Positions 42,479 through 54,399 of a DNA stretch of 64,000 nucleotides are shown piece after piece. Source of the DNA: Ctena decussata. Lineage: Eukaryota; Mollusca; Bivalvia; Lucinida; Lucinidae. Below the pieces are notes generated by a model. The model made no database searches. It was not told where the DNA came from and saw only the letters and a program-made list of their open reading frames with translations. The stretch covers positions 8,578,501-8,642,500 of the forward strand of contig OZ022502.1 in the NCBI GenBank assembly GCA_963989385.1. The letters are read 5' to 3'. Numbering within the stretch: the stretch's first letter is position 1; each line of letters starts with the position of its first letter. Position numbers and translations under genes: made by a program.

Positions 42479-43408
42479 ACCACAGCCTACGATCATGCGG
42501 ACGAGTAACAATAGCACTTGTAGACCCCTATGGCAATGACAAGAAAAAAATTGGTTATAGAAAGGATGGTTCACCATTATTCAGGTTTCCACGTCATTTA
42601 ACTGTCGGTCTTTCCAGTACTTCGCCATATGTCTAACGTGATATATTGTTTGACCTTTGAAGATGAAAGCAACCTACAAGTGTCCTCGTGGATTGTGCTT
42701 AGATGGAGATGTGGTCGTCGCACCAGAAGTCAGCAATTTTGTTCAAATGATCACAAAAGTGGTACCAAGTGTAAACTTCTACAGTCAAGTAGAGACGGCT
42801 TAGCATCACCCCAAGGAATTTATATATATACAGAGCCAGTGATAAAACACAAGTTGTTGGCTGTCATAATTCTACCAGGCTCTTCATATTAAAATTAGCA
42901 TGGCAGATTTCCCATGGTATTTCCAAAGAATGAAGTTGTTATTGCCTTGAAGACCATCAGAGAAATGAAATGAACTTTAGTTGGTTTCACGTCAGACTAC
43001 AAACTGATCAGTCATTCATAATTTTGACCATAATATTTACTAGAAGGTAATGTATAATTATTGTTACATATATGTTTTAATAAGTATATTTGAGCAAAAT
43101 CGTGATTTCGAACAGTGTGACATTAACATGATTAATGACAAGCAAATGCACTGATCAGACATAAGTGCAGTCTCATGTGTAATTGAGACGGATGATCTGA
43201 ATATCACATGACAAAATTGCCACACTGTTGGACGGGAGAAACGAATACTGTGCTTTCAGTAGGTTCGGGTAGGGGTTGTTTGGATTTTTTTCTCTCATCT
43301 ATCATTTCTCTTCTTTCTCCCTCTCTCTCTGGGAAAAGGCTCGATATAGACTGAAATACTGTCTCATAGAGCCGTTTAACCCCAAACAACCAACCAACCA
43401 GCCAACAA
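42479..43408. other. No gene seen
   Basis: Frame 42629-42892 (87 codons) has no domain. Otherwise unique AT-rich sequence. Confidence 0.5.
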
Positions 43409-43625
43409 TCCACCTTGTCCTGTTTTCAGCTGGCCAAGATGAGCTGCCAAAGTCCATTCCTGTTCACTCTTTAATATTGTCTTCCCACCTCTTATTCTGT
43501 ATACATGTACCTCCTTCATTTTCCTTCCACTGTGCCCTGTAGAATTAAACGCGTCTTTGCTAACCAAGATGACCTTGAGACGTGGCCAAACCACGTTGGT
43601 GTCAGTTTCTTGACCATGATCAGAA
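43409..43625 (-). pseudogene. RTE-type LINE, 3' fragment
   Basis: The minus strand matches 63847-64000 (GGTTTGGCCACGTCTCAAGG, GTGGGAAGACAATAT) and then the 3' end also seen at 28120-28160 (AAAACAGGACAAGGTGG). No intact frame. Confidence 0.8.
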
Positions 43626-43660
43626 CCCAGTAAAACTGAAAACCTGTTTTGGGGACATAT

Positions 43661-43727
43661 GCAAACAGTGAAGACCCAGTTCAAATGCCGCAGAATGCGG
43701 CATCTGATCAGGGTCTACACTGTTTGC
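43661..43727. repeat. Hairpin of the AGTGTAGAC family
   Basis: GCAAACAGTGAAGACCC pairs with GGGTCTACACTGTTTGC (one mismatch); an inner stem ATGCCGCAGAATGCGGCAT closes the centre. Confidence 0.85.
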
Positions 43728-43825
43728 TTTCAAAATTGAACCTACTTGACTGTGAGAGTTCTTCAGTGTCATGAAAGCCACCAGACGATAAAACTTAACA
43801 GTACATAATCCGTAACAGACATTTC

Positions 43826-44377
43826 CACAGGGACCAACCGTAACGCCGGAAAAGCGTTCGAAACGCAGGATATGCGGTGTTTTCACGCCGGATTGCGGTA
43901 TTTTTCGAAGCATTCGCGGCCATTTTTGTGGAGAGTTTCCAAGGTGTGTTGACAAAACTATTTATGTATAATATAAGGAGATATTGTGCGAGCATTAGTA
44001 CTAGCTTATCCGGATCTACATACATGCCTTTGATCGCCAAATTTTCTGTTGGTACATAAATATTGTTGAAATATGCAATCACGAAAGGAGAAATTTGTTT
44101 TGCATGTTCGGCCATACGCTCAGACAGCATTTGAAGCAAGAGGGTTCGTACTTTATTAAGTTTCCTTAATTTCTTGACCAACTGGTGGATGAATTTGCAT
44201 TTTTAAATAAAACTACATCGTAAACAGCTGTTTGCTAATGATTTTTTGCACGAGGAAGCAGAGACTGAAGCACAATATGCGAAATTCAAAGTAACGCCGG
44301 ATGAAATGGCAACTTCTGGTTTCTCTTTGGCCAGTATTTTCACAGATAAACGCATTTAAAAGGGTAAACACAGTTAA
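43826..44377 (-). repeat. 550-bp interspersed repeat, copy 1, with a 128-codon frame on -
   Basis: Closely matches 49465-49994 in inverse. On the minus strand an ATG frame (44181 down to 43795) encodes MVKKLRKLNKVRTLLLQMLS, ERMAEHAKQISPFVIAYFNN, IYVPTENLAIKGMYVDPDKL. The other copy has lost 23 bp in this frame. I do not recognise the peptide; it could be a captured or transposon-derived fragment. Confidence 0.7.
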
Positions 44378-44624
44378 AATTCTCATGTTAATGGAGCTGA
44401 GGCGTAAGACCACTCTCCTTCAGCATTCCGTGAGAGACACCATGATGTTTTCAATATTTTCTTTGTGGAAATTTCCAGGAGTTTTTCTGTTTTCGCCAGT
44501 TTTTATTATTATTATTTCAGACATGTCTTCTGACATGTTTCATATTCCTTTTATTTAGGTTGAAAGGCCAGGTGTGGGAAATATATCTACCAAGCTATAA
44601 ATAAGTACAAATATGTGGGGCTGT

Positions 44625-45830
44625 TCTAGTTCTTCCCATATCCTTACAAGATCGTTTAGGCACCACAGATGACTTCGAAACGATCCATTTCCACCTTGTC
44701 CTGTTTTCAGCTGCCCTATTTGAGCTGGCGAAATCCATTCCTTCCCGCTCTTTAATACTGTCCTCTTCTTCTGTCTACCTCTTCTTTTTCCTTTCACTGT
44801 GCCCTGTAGAATCGTCTTTGCTATACCAGAAGGCATTGAGGTGAGGACAAACCACCTTCGTTTACGTTTCTTGACCAGAGCCAGGAGCTCATCATATTCT
44901 CCAATGACTGCTTGGATCTTCCTGCGAACCTCCTCATGGGTTATATGGTCCTTGCAGGAAATGTTTGGTAATCTTCGGTAGCGTCTCATCTCAAAGGACC
45001 GCCCTCTGTTCTCTAACTCTGCATTCAAGGTTCACGATTCGCTGGTACACAGAAATATGGAAATGGCGATGGATCGTGTAAGTTTTACCCTTGATCCAAG
45101 AGATATGTTTTTATGTCTCCAAACTGGCTTCAGTTTTGTAAGAGCTGAAGTGTTTTATGTAATTCTTGAGAGAACCTCCTGTTTAGAGCCATCATCTAGG
45201 ACAACTGCTCCAAGGTATTTGAAGCGTGTAACAGTAACCAGTTTCTGCCCTTTTACCTTAATCTCCCTCTTGATGCCATTGGCGCTGTTTGTTATCAGTT
45301 CCGTCTTCTTAGCACTGATCTCCATCCTTATGCAGATTTTGTCGAGACTTACAACTAGGGCTTCTAGTTCCTGCACTATTTCAGCTAGAGCGTCTATGCC
45401 ATCGTCAAACCGCAGATAGATAATATTTCTGCCGCCTGTGCTAACCTTTCCGTCACGTTCTTCCAGAGCGTCAGACCTTATCCGTTTGAGAAAAATGTTG
45501 ACAGAGGACATCCTTGCCTTGCCTTACTCTACCTGGTGTTCTTAAACATTCTTTCGCGCTGCCATTCATCAGGGATGCACTTGTAGCCCTTTCGTAGAGC
45601 TGCTCAACGGTGCAAACTAGATTTGCACTGATATTGTATTTCCGCATGGTGGCCCACAAGGCTGAATGAGGCTTTTTTTTAAATCAATGAAGACATGGTA
45701 CACATTATGTTTATGTTAAATATACTTTTCACACAGGATTCTAAGGTTGAAGATCTGTTCTGTGGTGCTCCTTTCTGCTCTGAATCCGGTTTACCCCAGG
45801 TTTAATCCTCTGGCCTGCCTTATTTCTGTT
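44625..45830 (-). pseudogene. RTE-type LINE, decayed RT and 3' region
   Basis: Minus strand. Matches the RTE copy at 62913-64000: the GAGCACCACAGAACAGATCT start near 45780, WATMRKYNISANLVCTVEQL near 45655, then LRFDDGIDALAEIVQELEAL (FADD changed to FDDG), then EVRRKIQAVIGEYDELLALV near 44935. Several frameshifts; not functional. Confidence 0.88.
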
Positions 45831-45989
45831 TTTATTATGACCCCAACTTCGAAGAAATTGAAGAGACAAGTTGCTGTCGCCTTATCTGTTTGTCAATTCG
45901 TCTGCTCGTCCCAATTCGTCTGCTCGTCCTTAACGCCTGATCCAACTACTGGGTTCGAGAACCACAGGGCACAGGGTTTTGAGATTCAT

Positions 45990-47118
45990 ATATGTTTGCA
46001 TCACGAAAAACGAGCAGACGCACATTTCTTATTCTGTCGAACTTAGTCTTGTACTTTTAGAGTACCTCATCTTTGTTAGAAATAAAACGACATTTTCTTA
46101 CCATGATACCTCAAAAACATATAAGCTAGGATTGTGACATTTGCTTAACATGTGGGAAGTAGAATGTGCAAGAACTGATGAAATTTTGGGCGAATTCGGT
46201 CAAAATGACACACTTATGTCCTTGTTTGAGTTTGGTATTTTTTAAACTCCTGCACCGCTTGACCAAGGAAGCTGATTTTTTTACACATTAGTAGTCCCTG
46301 GTGTTAAACTATTTTTGTAAGCAATTCTGTGTAAGCAGTTGCGAATTTGTTTCCCTGACAATCATTACTGATGCAGCTACTAGGCTCAAGAACCCTTGCG
46401 TCTAGAGTTTTGAAATTCCATATACCATTAGGTCAAGAAAGCTTAGGGGACCCATGTTGCTTTCCTCCGTCAGATCTGTACTTTTATAGTTACCTCCCCT
46501 TCCTTTGAATTAAAATTAAGTCGCTAAAGAATTATTTAAGCTAGGATAATGATATTTAATAAATATACAGTTTAGTTTTTGGGTGAGATGTACAAAAACT
46601 TATTTACTTTAGGGCAAATTCAGTTGAAAAATGCCCCTCAGTATTCAAATTTGCAATTGTTCCAACTTCTGAACCAGTTTAACCATGAAGCTATTTTGGC
46701 ATACATATAGTCCTTGATGTATAAAATATTTTGGCAAAGGTAGATAAATGTGTTAATGAATTATGGAGTATTTTCCCTGATGGACACCTATGCAGACATT
46801 GGGCTCTAGAACCACTGGCTGTAGAAGTTGAAATTTATATACGCAATGTATTCTTAGGTCATGAAAAAAATCAAGCCCATTTTTTCAGCCGTCGAACTTG
46901 TACTTTAAAAGTTACCTCCCCTATATCAATATTAAAACGAAATCTGGTTAGCACGATATCTCAATTATATTTTGAGAAAGGATGTTGACATTTAGCTTTA
47001 ATATGAGAAATAAAAGAATATATTAACAACTGGGCAAATTCCATTTGAAAATGATCGAGAGGAGCCCTTTGTTTGAATTTGATAATTTCCCAATGGCTAA
47101 ACAACTTGATCTAGGAAG

Positions 47119-47172
<54 letters not shown>

Positions 47173-47420
47173 ATATTAGTAGTCCTTGATGTGTCATATG
47201 TTTGGTAAAGGTGAGGAAGTAATTCTTGCTTCTTTGACCTTTGGACTAGACATTTAGATTAACAAACTTTTAACAAAATATCTAGAGAACCATTTGAGAT
47301 AGGATTTTGATATGTGGCATGTAGCTTGGAATCAGTATGTAGATAATGTGATAAACTTCGAAGAAATTTTCGTAAAAATTAACCTAACTGTGTCCCTTTT
47401 CAGGATAAGACATTGTAAAG
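45990..47420 (+). repeat. Three tandem copies of a ~415-bp degenerate unit
   Basis: TAGTAGTCCCTGGTGT at 46290, ATAGTCCTTGATGT at 46707 and TAGTAGTCCTTGATGT at 47177 mark the same point in each unit. Other shared blocks are TTGACCAAGGAAGCTGATTT, GTTACCTCCCC and GGGCAAATTC. The third is lengthened by a CT run. The 85-codon frame at 46731 is not supported. Confidence 0.75.
47127..47169 (+). repeat. (CT)n microsatellite
   Basis: About 43 bp of CT within the third 415-bp unit. Confidence 0.95.
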
Positions 47421-47576
47421 CTTTGCTGCTTTAGTGGCACGCTTAAGGTTGAATGCATGATCTTTCTCCAAAACAGTTTCTAGTTAAAAAGACATGACAG
47501 AGATTATAAATTGCTGCATAAAACTACATGCTAATGTTGTTAAACCTTTCTCCTTTATTTTGCATGGTTAGCTTAA

Positions 47577-47744
47577 AGACAAATATTCTCTACTATATAG
47601 GACACACCCTCAGTGTTTATTGGTTTTATGACCCTGTTATGTCATTATCTATGTGAGAAAGACTATTTTCTTTGATGAACTAGCAGTGGCACTGGACTGT
47701 TGCATCATAGGATTGTGGCATCCAATAAACAGGAATATTTGTCT
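47577..47744. mobile_element. TTAA-target MITE, copy 2 (168 bp)
   Basis: Ends AGACAAATATTC and GAATATTTGTCT; TTAA at 47573-47576 and 47745-47748. High similarity to 20688-20858 throughout. Confidence 0.88.
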
Positions 47745-47920
47745 TTAAGTAGTGTCTGTTGGTTGGCGAGTATCACTCTCTGTTTCACCTGAGATGAAGT
47801 GCACAAACCCTATTTAAGAGATGCCAGAAAGAACCATGAAGATAATCCATATCCTTCCAATGGCACCTCTGCACAATTTAGCCTCTTCTGGGCTGCCACG
47901 CCGTTAAACAAGATTACTCA

Positions 47921-47967
47921 ATCAATCAATCACTCAATCAATCAGTCAATCAATCAATAAATCAATC
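47921..47967 (+). repeat. (CAAT)n-like microsatellite
   Basis: ATCAATCAATCACTCAATCA and onward, with one or two base changes. Confidence 0.85.
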
Positions 47968-49464
47968 CAAATTGCACCGACAGGAAACATAACATTTAAA
48001 ATGAAGTTACAAAACATAAGAATGCAAGGCAATCAACTCTTTCTTCGCCATATAAGGTCATTACGATGTTTAATATTAATTCAGCATATCAGTAAAACTA
48101 GACAGCATGTAGATAGCCATAAAATATAGCTACAGAGCCTTCTTTTCTGCTTGGTGCCCTACTAACTATCTGTGATCCAAAACGTTTGTTTTTACGTTTG
48201 TGAGGTTTTACTACTTATTCGACAGTTTAGGCAATGTTGAGCCGGTCAGTCATTTGTCAACACCGTTCCTCGACACGTTTAAACCCTTAAAGCGATTCAC
48301 TAGTACCAAGCAAGCTCGCGCCAGTAGTACATGTATCTGACAACAACCGTTGGGTGAAACGACCGAAACCACAATATTTCAGTCAAGACCAGTCGTCTCC
48401 CAAGATTATGCATTAGAAAAGGAAAGATGGGATAGACGAAAAGAAACAAGACACACACAAACAAAACTTGGCCAACCCTCCCCGCATCTGCTGCAAGCAA
48501 GCCCTTGTCCTACTATATTTCATTGCAGCAGCACGCCCCTGCACTAGAAGCTACCCAGCACCATGGTGCCATCCAACCACCCGCACGATCCAAAATATGA
48601 CTTCAAAGAACATGTTGACAAAAATGCTGTTATGAAGAATCGATTTTAATAGAGCTGCAAAGGGAATATTTGGATTTTGAATTAAGAAATATAGCACATT
48701 TTTGTGTAAACCCTCGAAAATGATACAGAAATATGATTGCATGTACGAAGAACCTAATTTCCATCAAAATATTCACAAGTGTGCAACTCGATTGTCAAAT
48801 CGGATTTATAGGTCACTTGAATTATCCAAACGCACGATGCTACCGCGATCGTGAGAACCATCAGCTAACAGTGAGGTCTCCAAATAAATTCGGAAGGAGA
48901 TTTGGAACAAGGATATTCTAGGGAAGCACAAAACTACAACTTGGTACATGTATGTGAGTCATGGGCATTTTTGGACAACAACGGACATCAGAGACTAAGA
49001 TACATGTATTTATTTTGGTGCAAACAAAGATTATATTGCCGTCTTATTTTATCAGGAAACTAGGAGAAACAGATACCCTCTGCGAATCCCATAAGAGTAT
49101 ACAAAAGCTTGTGCTAGCCCATTTTCCAGTTGATAACGAAGTAAAGTGAAATGACCTTTATTTGTCATCGACATAATTACCTTTCAAACTTATTTTATAG
49201 CACTCAGAAAAGAAATAATAACACAAACATGACGCTAAACCCTTCACAGCAAATGTGGCAAGTAAGTGAACAGCTTGTTATTAAACAGATAATCACTCAG
49301 CAGACCTCACTGGAACTTAAAACAGTATATTGCGCCCTCATTGACCGAGTGATAAAATGGTAAATCTCATCGCCAGCTCGGGTCACATGTGGGACTATTC
49401 AAGGATTGTCTGTGGGTAGTCAAGAGCGTTTGTAGCCTAAACTGCATTTAGATAAAAAAAATTT
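47968..49464. other. No gene seen
   Basis: Several 60-70-codon frames, none with a recognisable domain or codon bias. No repeat identified. Confidence 0.5.
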
Positions 49465-49994
49465 ACTTGTGTTTTTTACCGTTTTAAATGTGTTTATCTG
49501 TAAAAATATTGGCCAAATGAGAAACCAGAAGTTGCCATTTCATCCAGCGTTACTTTGAATTTCGCATATTGTGTTTCAGTCTTTGCTTTCCTAGGCAAAA
49601 AACCTTAAGTAATCAGCTGTTTACGATGTAGTTTTATTTAAAAATGCAAATTCATCCACCAACTGGTCAAGAAATTAAGGAAACTTAATAAAGTACGAAC
49701 CCTCTTGCTTCAAATGCTGTCTGAGCGTATGGCCGAACATGATTGCATATTTCAACAATATTTATGTACCAACAGAAAATTTGGCGATCAAAGGCATGTA
49801 TGTAGATCCGGATAAGCTAGTACTAATGCTCGCACAATATCTCCTTGTATTATAAATAAATAGTTTTGTCAACCCACCTTGGAAACTCTCCACAAAAATG
49901 GCCGCGAATCCTACTAAATATACCGCAATCCGGCGTGAAAACACCGCAAATCCTGCGTTTCGACCGCTTTTCCGGCGTTACGGTTGTCCCTGTG
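49465..49994 (+). repeat. 550-bp interspersed repeat, copy 2 (inverted relative to copy 1)
   Basis: Reads like the complement of 43826-44377 over its whole length, including CAACTGGTCAAGAAATTAAG, TATGTAGATCCGGATAAGCT and CCGGCGTTACGGTTGTCCCT. A 23-bp deletion after GGCCGAACATG breaks the peptide frame of copy 1. Confidence 0.8.
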
Positions 49995-50800
49995 ATTTCA
50001 GTCCAACTGAACACAAATACATGTACAACCAGAAACCACTAAACCATGTAACCGTCTACCGTTACCTTATTCTCTTTTAAACCACAACACATAAACTGGT
50101 AAGTTAAATGGCCAGCTGTAGTGACCGCAATGCTAAAATACGAGTACAATAAACGTTACTGCTTAATTAAGCTGCTATGGCTCGAACTGCGTTCATACAC
50201 AGAAAACAAGACCCAGTCAGCACAAGAAAAGAAGAAAGGACTTGAAAGGTATAAAAGAAAACAAACAGCATTTTTGCTATGTCGGGGCTCATTAAAACTA
50301 TAAAATTGTATGATATGGAGAGACCTAGATGTAGTTAACTGGAAATAAAAGATCCTGTAAGAGAAAAAAAAAAGTCAAAAGGAGAAACAAAATAGCAGAA
50401 TCGGTTTGCTTCGGTCTGTTAAGTAGCAATACTATGCAATATCTCTCAACTCCCTAGCTCAGGCCTCTGTTGTCAAAATGGCCCTAAATGAGTCCAGTAT
50501 TTGCAAAAATTAGTTAAACCCATAAAATTATTTACAAATATATAATTCAGCTGCGACACATAAAAAGAGTGAAAAACAAAAGCTCAGACTAGCACGCGCA
50601 TTTGATTATCTGCTCAGAGCATTTCCTGTTCGGACAGATCAGATGTGGGTCCTAAAACACTACAGACACAAAACAAGGGATGTAGCTAGAGATTTTACGG
50701 GTTTACGGACTAGTTTCAGTCGTGATTCTTCGCCAATACGTCAAGCCCCTTAGCTCATTATGATGAAACACAACCACCGGCAGACAGACTGATAGAGATT
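49995..50800. other. No gene seen
   Basis: Unique AT-rich sequence; no coding domain. Confidence 0.5.
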
Positions 50801-50936
50801 ACCATGTTAGCGTCTTTTGATATCAAGTGTATCAGGCGAGACCAGAAACAGCGTAGGAATGGCGAGGCTTGCCGAGCTAGTCGGACGTGTTTCTGATCGA
50901 GCCTGATAAACTTGGTATCAAAAGACAATTACATGG
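50801..50936. mobile_element. Foldback MITE, about 50-bp arms
   Basis: Left ACCATGTTAGCGTCTTTTGA, then TATCAGGC; complement of right ACCATGTAATTGTCTTTTGA, then TATCAGGC and GATCAGAAAC. Confidence 0.8.
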
Positions 50937-51049
50937 TTTTCTATTTATCTTGAATCATTAAAAGATTTTAAGGCGCTAAGAGAGTCAAACAAATGACAAG
51001 CAAACACAGTTTTGTTCGAACTTGCTGGCGTCGCGAATGCGTTATAATG

Positions 51050-51775
51050 CAAGTCAAAATTCAAAATGAAGCCGCGCGCATTGTAACGGGCTTAACTAGA
51101 TCTGTATCAATAGCATTCCTTTTTCGTGAATGTGGTTGGATCTCATTAGAAGAAAGGAGGCGTCTACAGAAATTAAATTTTATGTATAAAATCCACAATA
51201 ATCTAGCCCCTTCTTATATCATTGACCTTATCCCACCACTAGTTAGAAATGTTTCTAATTATCAGCTTAGAAATCAAAATAATTATTCTGTACCTTATAC
51301 CCGTACAGAAATCTCACGAAAATCATGTATTCCCTCGTCAATTTCATTATGGAACTCGATCGACAACAATCTGAGAGAAATAAACACACTTACAAGTTTT
51401 AAATCGAATACTAAGAAAATATACACGAATGCTTCTGCAACTCCAAGTTATTATTCGTATGGCTGTAGATACATATCTGTATTGCATGCTAGACTACGTA
51501 ACAACTGTAGCAATCTGAATTTCGATCTCTTTACAAACTACTTAACACTTGATCCTACCTGTTCCTGTTCAAATGAAATAAAAGATGCCGAACATTACTT
51601 CTTTCGATGCCCAAAATACAATACGGAGAGGCTATTGTTATTTAACGCTACAAGAAATTTTCACCCTCTCAGTACTGACACTGTATTATTTGGTAAACCA
51701 GAATTGGGTACTGAAAACAACATAATTCTTTTTAAGGCTATCCACAATTTTATTAAGTCTTCAAAGCGGTTTTAG
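51050..51775 (+). pseudogene. L2/CR1-like LINE, C-terminal fragment of ORF2
   Basis: 5'-truncated copy keeping only the region after the RT core: QNEAARIVTGLTRSVS, then CGWISLEERRRLQKLNFMYK, IDLIPPLVRNVSNYQLRNQN, SCIPSSISLWNSI, and a terminal knuckle with CSCSNEIKDAEHYFFRC. This is the conserved thumb/C-terminal region of L2/CR1-type elements. The frame stays open to the stop and an ATG exists at 50993, but without RT motifs it cannot act alone; the first 20 codons are probably flanking sequence. Confidence 0.85.
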
Positions 51776-52095
51776 ACTAGTTACAGCTATATATATATAG
51801 TCGGCTGGTATATGCATACATGTATATGTATACACTTTGTCACCATCGTTTTCAATTCCCACCAAGATTTGGCCCGGATCACCTGACAAGACTCCTTTGT
51901 ATAGCTAGGTTTTTTTTTCTTATTTGGTACTGTTTATAGTTATGTTATGAATATGTTCGCTTGCTGTCATTATTATGCTTATTTATATCTGTTAATGTAT
52001 GATGTAGGGGGCGGGCCGTAACTAATGTTGTGAGAACTTGTGGCCCAACCCCATTGCTTGTCACTTATAGCAATAAAATATGTTTAAACTAATGC
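51776..52095 (+). repeat. 3' UTR of the L2/CR1-like LINE
   Basis: Includes GGGCGGGCCGTAACTAATG and GAACTTGTGGCCCAACCCC, ending near AATAAAATATG. A diverged relative lies at 19880-20045. Confidence 0.65.
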
Positions 52096-53265
52096 AAGTC
52101 GGTGACATCATTCAACCAATTGAACGTTGTCATCACGGTCAACGTCAGTATGTAGCCAATCGTCTTCATACATCGCTTCTAAAGGCATGGACTGATAACA
52201 TTCGCGCATGCGCAGATCTACAGTGACATGATATCACATCATGCTATCATACCCCTGTTGTCAGGTGAGTTTTGCAGTAGATGCATGATAAAAAGGAAAC
52301 CACCAGCTGGGCTACAATGGACCGACAAACAGTCGGGCAAGTTAAGAGATATACAGTCAACTTAAGAATATGTTGCTCACGTCTTGTTTATGTAGTCATG
52401 CTTCTGTATCACTGTTGCGATCATTTCCAAAACCTATGACAAATTTTTAGAGAGGCGCCGCAGTCGAGTGGTTCGATAGGCTCGGTTACAGTGCAGAAAG
52501 TCACCGTAATGTCCATAGGGAACTTTATGCTTCAATACGGCGGAAATTACCGATAGCGACTTACGTGTTTATCCGAGAGCTTACCTGTTGAAATTCTGTC
52601 CAGTGCTATATGCATTTACATAGGAAAATAATGTAAAATGTTAAATTAAATACATATATGATATTACGACAATTTTTTTATAAGTTATGAACATAAACTT
52701 AAGTCTTTGTCCGTTAATATGGTGTAAAATATATAAAATAACTTTATGTTTTGATTTTTCCATCGGCATTTGAAGTTTGAAGCTTCAATCACTTGAAATT
52801 ATATACGAATCATGTCAAAATGCCCAAGAAGCTATGTTCAGCCTAAAGTTTGAAAATGATCGAATTTTCTATAAAACTTTTATAAGTTATCACCATCGAG
52901 AGATTTTTATAAGGTTTACATTGATGTAATTCATGATAAAATAAGTACACTTTAAGTATCTTCCATTGATCTCTAAACATACAAAAAGTCGTGTTTCGAT
53001 AAAACCCCGCTCATAATTATGTCTCAAATAGTCTAAGTCCAAATCCGCCTATATTGCGTAAAGGCTAACACCACATCCTTTCTTGGTATTCGTGTGTTGT
53101 TTATATAGTTCGTGTGTGCTTTTTATGATCTACATGTAATTAAGAAAGGAACAATATTTATATAGTCTGATTAAGAAAGAAAGAAAGATCGAATGAAAGA
53201 AGAACGCAAGAAAGGGAAAAAAGAGAAAGAAGTCAATAAACTCTTAAACGTGACAATCAAACGTG
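52096..53265. other. No gene; weak tRNA-like and purine-rich patches
   Basis: GCAGTCGAGTGGTTCGATAG near 52462 resembles a tRNA 5' half only. A GAAA-rich stretch occupies about 53165-53240. Confidence 0.45.
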
Positions 53266-53341
53266 AAAAAAAAAAAAAAAAAAAAAAAAAAAAACGGTTA
53301 ATCGACTAATTGTAGTTTTTTTTTTTTTTTTTTTTTTTTTT
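53266..53341. repeat. A-run then T-run, inverted, 22-bp spacer
   Basis: About 29 A followed by CGGTTAATCGACTAATTGTAG-like spacer (21 bp) and about 26 T; a simple hairpin. Such pairs can come from two opposed poly-A tails. Confidence 0.85.
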
Positions 53342-53930
53342 CTGAAATTCTTAGGAAGCTAAAAAATCAACTCTGAAAACAAATAATTACATATCTTATG
53401 GTAATGTTAATTTAATCTATTAGTTATGGGTTATTATATAATTTCTAGTGTTTGTGCTAACAGTTTTGATTGAAATTTATTCGAGTGTGGTGGGGCGTAT
53501 TTATCAAAGAAACCGAAATATGTTTTGTCTTTCACAGGGTAGGAACTTAGAAGATTTTTATTGACTAGCTAACTGGCAGATTTGCTCATTTATTATTAGG
53601 AGACATGTATTGCTCACTTTAGATATTACAGTATTGGCGAAAAACTGTTGACTGTAAGAAACTAAATCATGATGAAGATATCCTCGTAACGTTGTGTAAG
53701 GAACGCTTACAATAGCATAGTACGCATAGCTAAGGAAAAATGTTATGAAACATTTTTCTTGCAAGGCTATAGTAATATTTTTTTATGTTTCACTTTATTA
53801 GTAATATTTCTTTTCATAATGAAACTTTGTCCCTTTAATATATGACTGTTTTAAGTGAAGCTAGTTGATTATTTAAAGATAAAAATTTTGTGCTATTTTT
53901 TTTATATTTCTGCTAAAGGTGAGTTCGCGG
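53342..53930. other. No gene seen
   Basis: AT-rich; no coding domain. Confidence 0.5.
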
Positions 53931-54135
53931 CTCACCGTCGCCATCCGATGACTGGAAAACTCTCTCTGTCAACCCAGCAGTAAATGGGTACCTTTTTCGA
54001 ATCAGGGAAGGATAGGACAGCGAAAGGAGAGAGATGGGCTTCGCCTTTCATCAGCTGTGCCCAAGATACAGTTGGTCTCTAACCCCCGCTGCCCCAACGG
54101 CTATTAGGCTATGGGAAACCTTTACCTTTTACTTT
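53931..54135 (+). repeat. Unclassified SINE-like repeat
   Basis: GC-richer island in AT-rich flanks with TCAACCCAGCAGTAAATGGG and CTATGGGAAACCTTTACC, and a short repeated pyrimidine end. Single copy in this window, so the call is tentative. Confidence 0.35.
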
Positions 54136-54399
54136 TTTATGACAAATTTGTAGAATCATGATTTAAATAAGGGCAGGACTGAGAACAGAAAATACCATAC
54201 AATTCTAAAATTTGGACAAATTAAATAATTACTGTAACTATCCTAAAAAAAGAATTTAGTTTAACTATTGTGCGTTCAAAACATGCAGATGGAATGGAAC
54301 ACACTGATGAGCAGGATAAGTCTGATCTGGGGCTTCACTGTTTTCTCAGACTTACCTGTCCCAATATTTAGAGTTTTTTCGGAAGTGCTGAGGATAAAT

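Noticed and set aside
47921..47967. Possible CRISPR-like regular repeat
   Set aside because: Simple CAAT microsatellite; no spacers. No CRISPR array exists in the window.
52446..52520. Possible tRNA gene
   Set aside because: Only a 5' half-like sequence; no T-arm or box B at the right distance.
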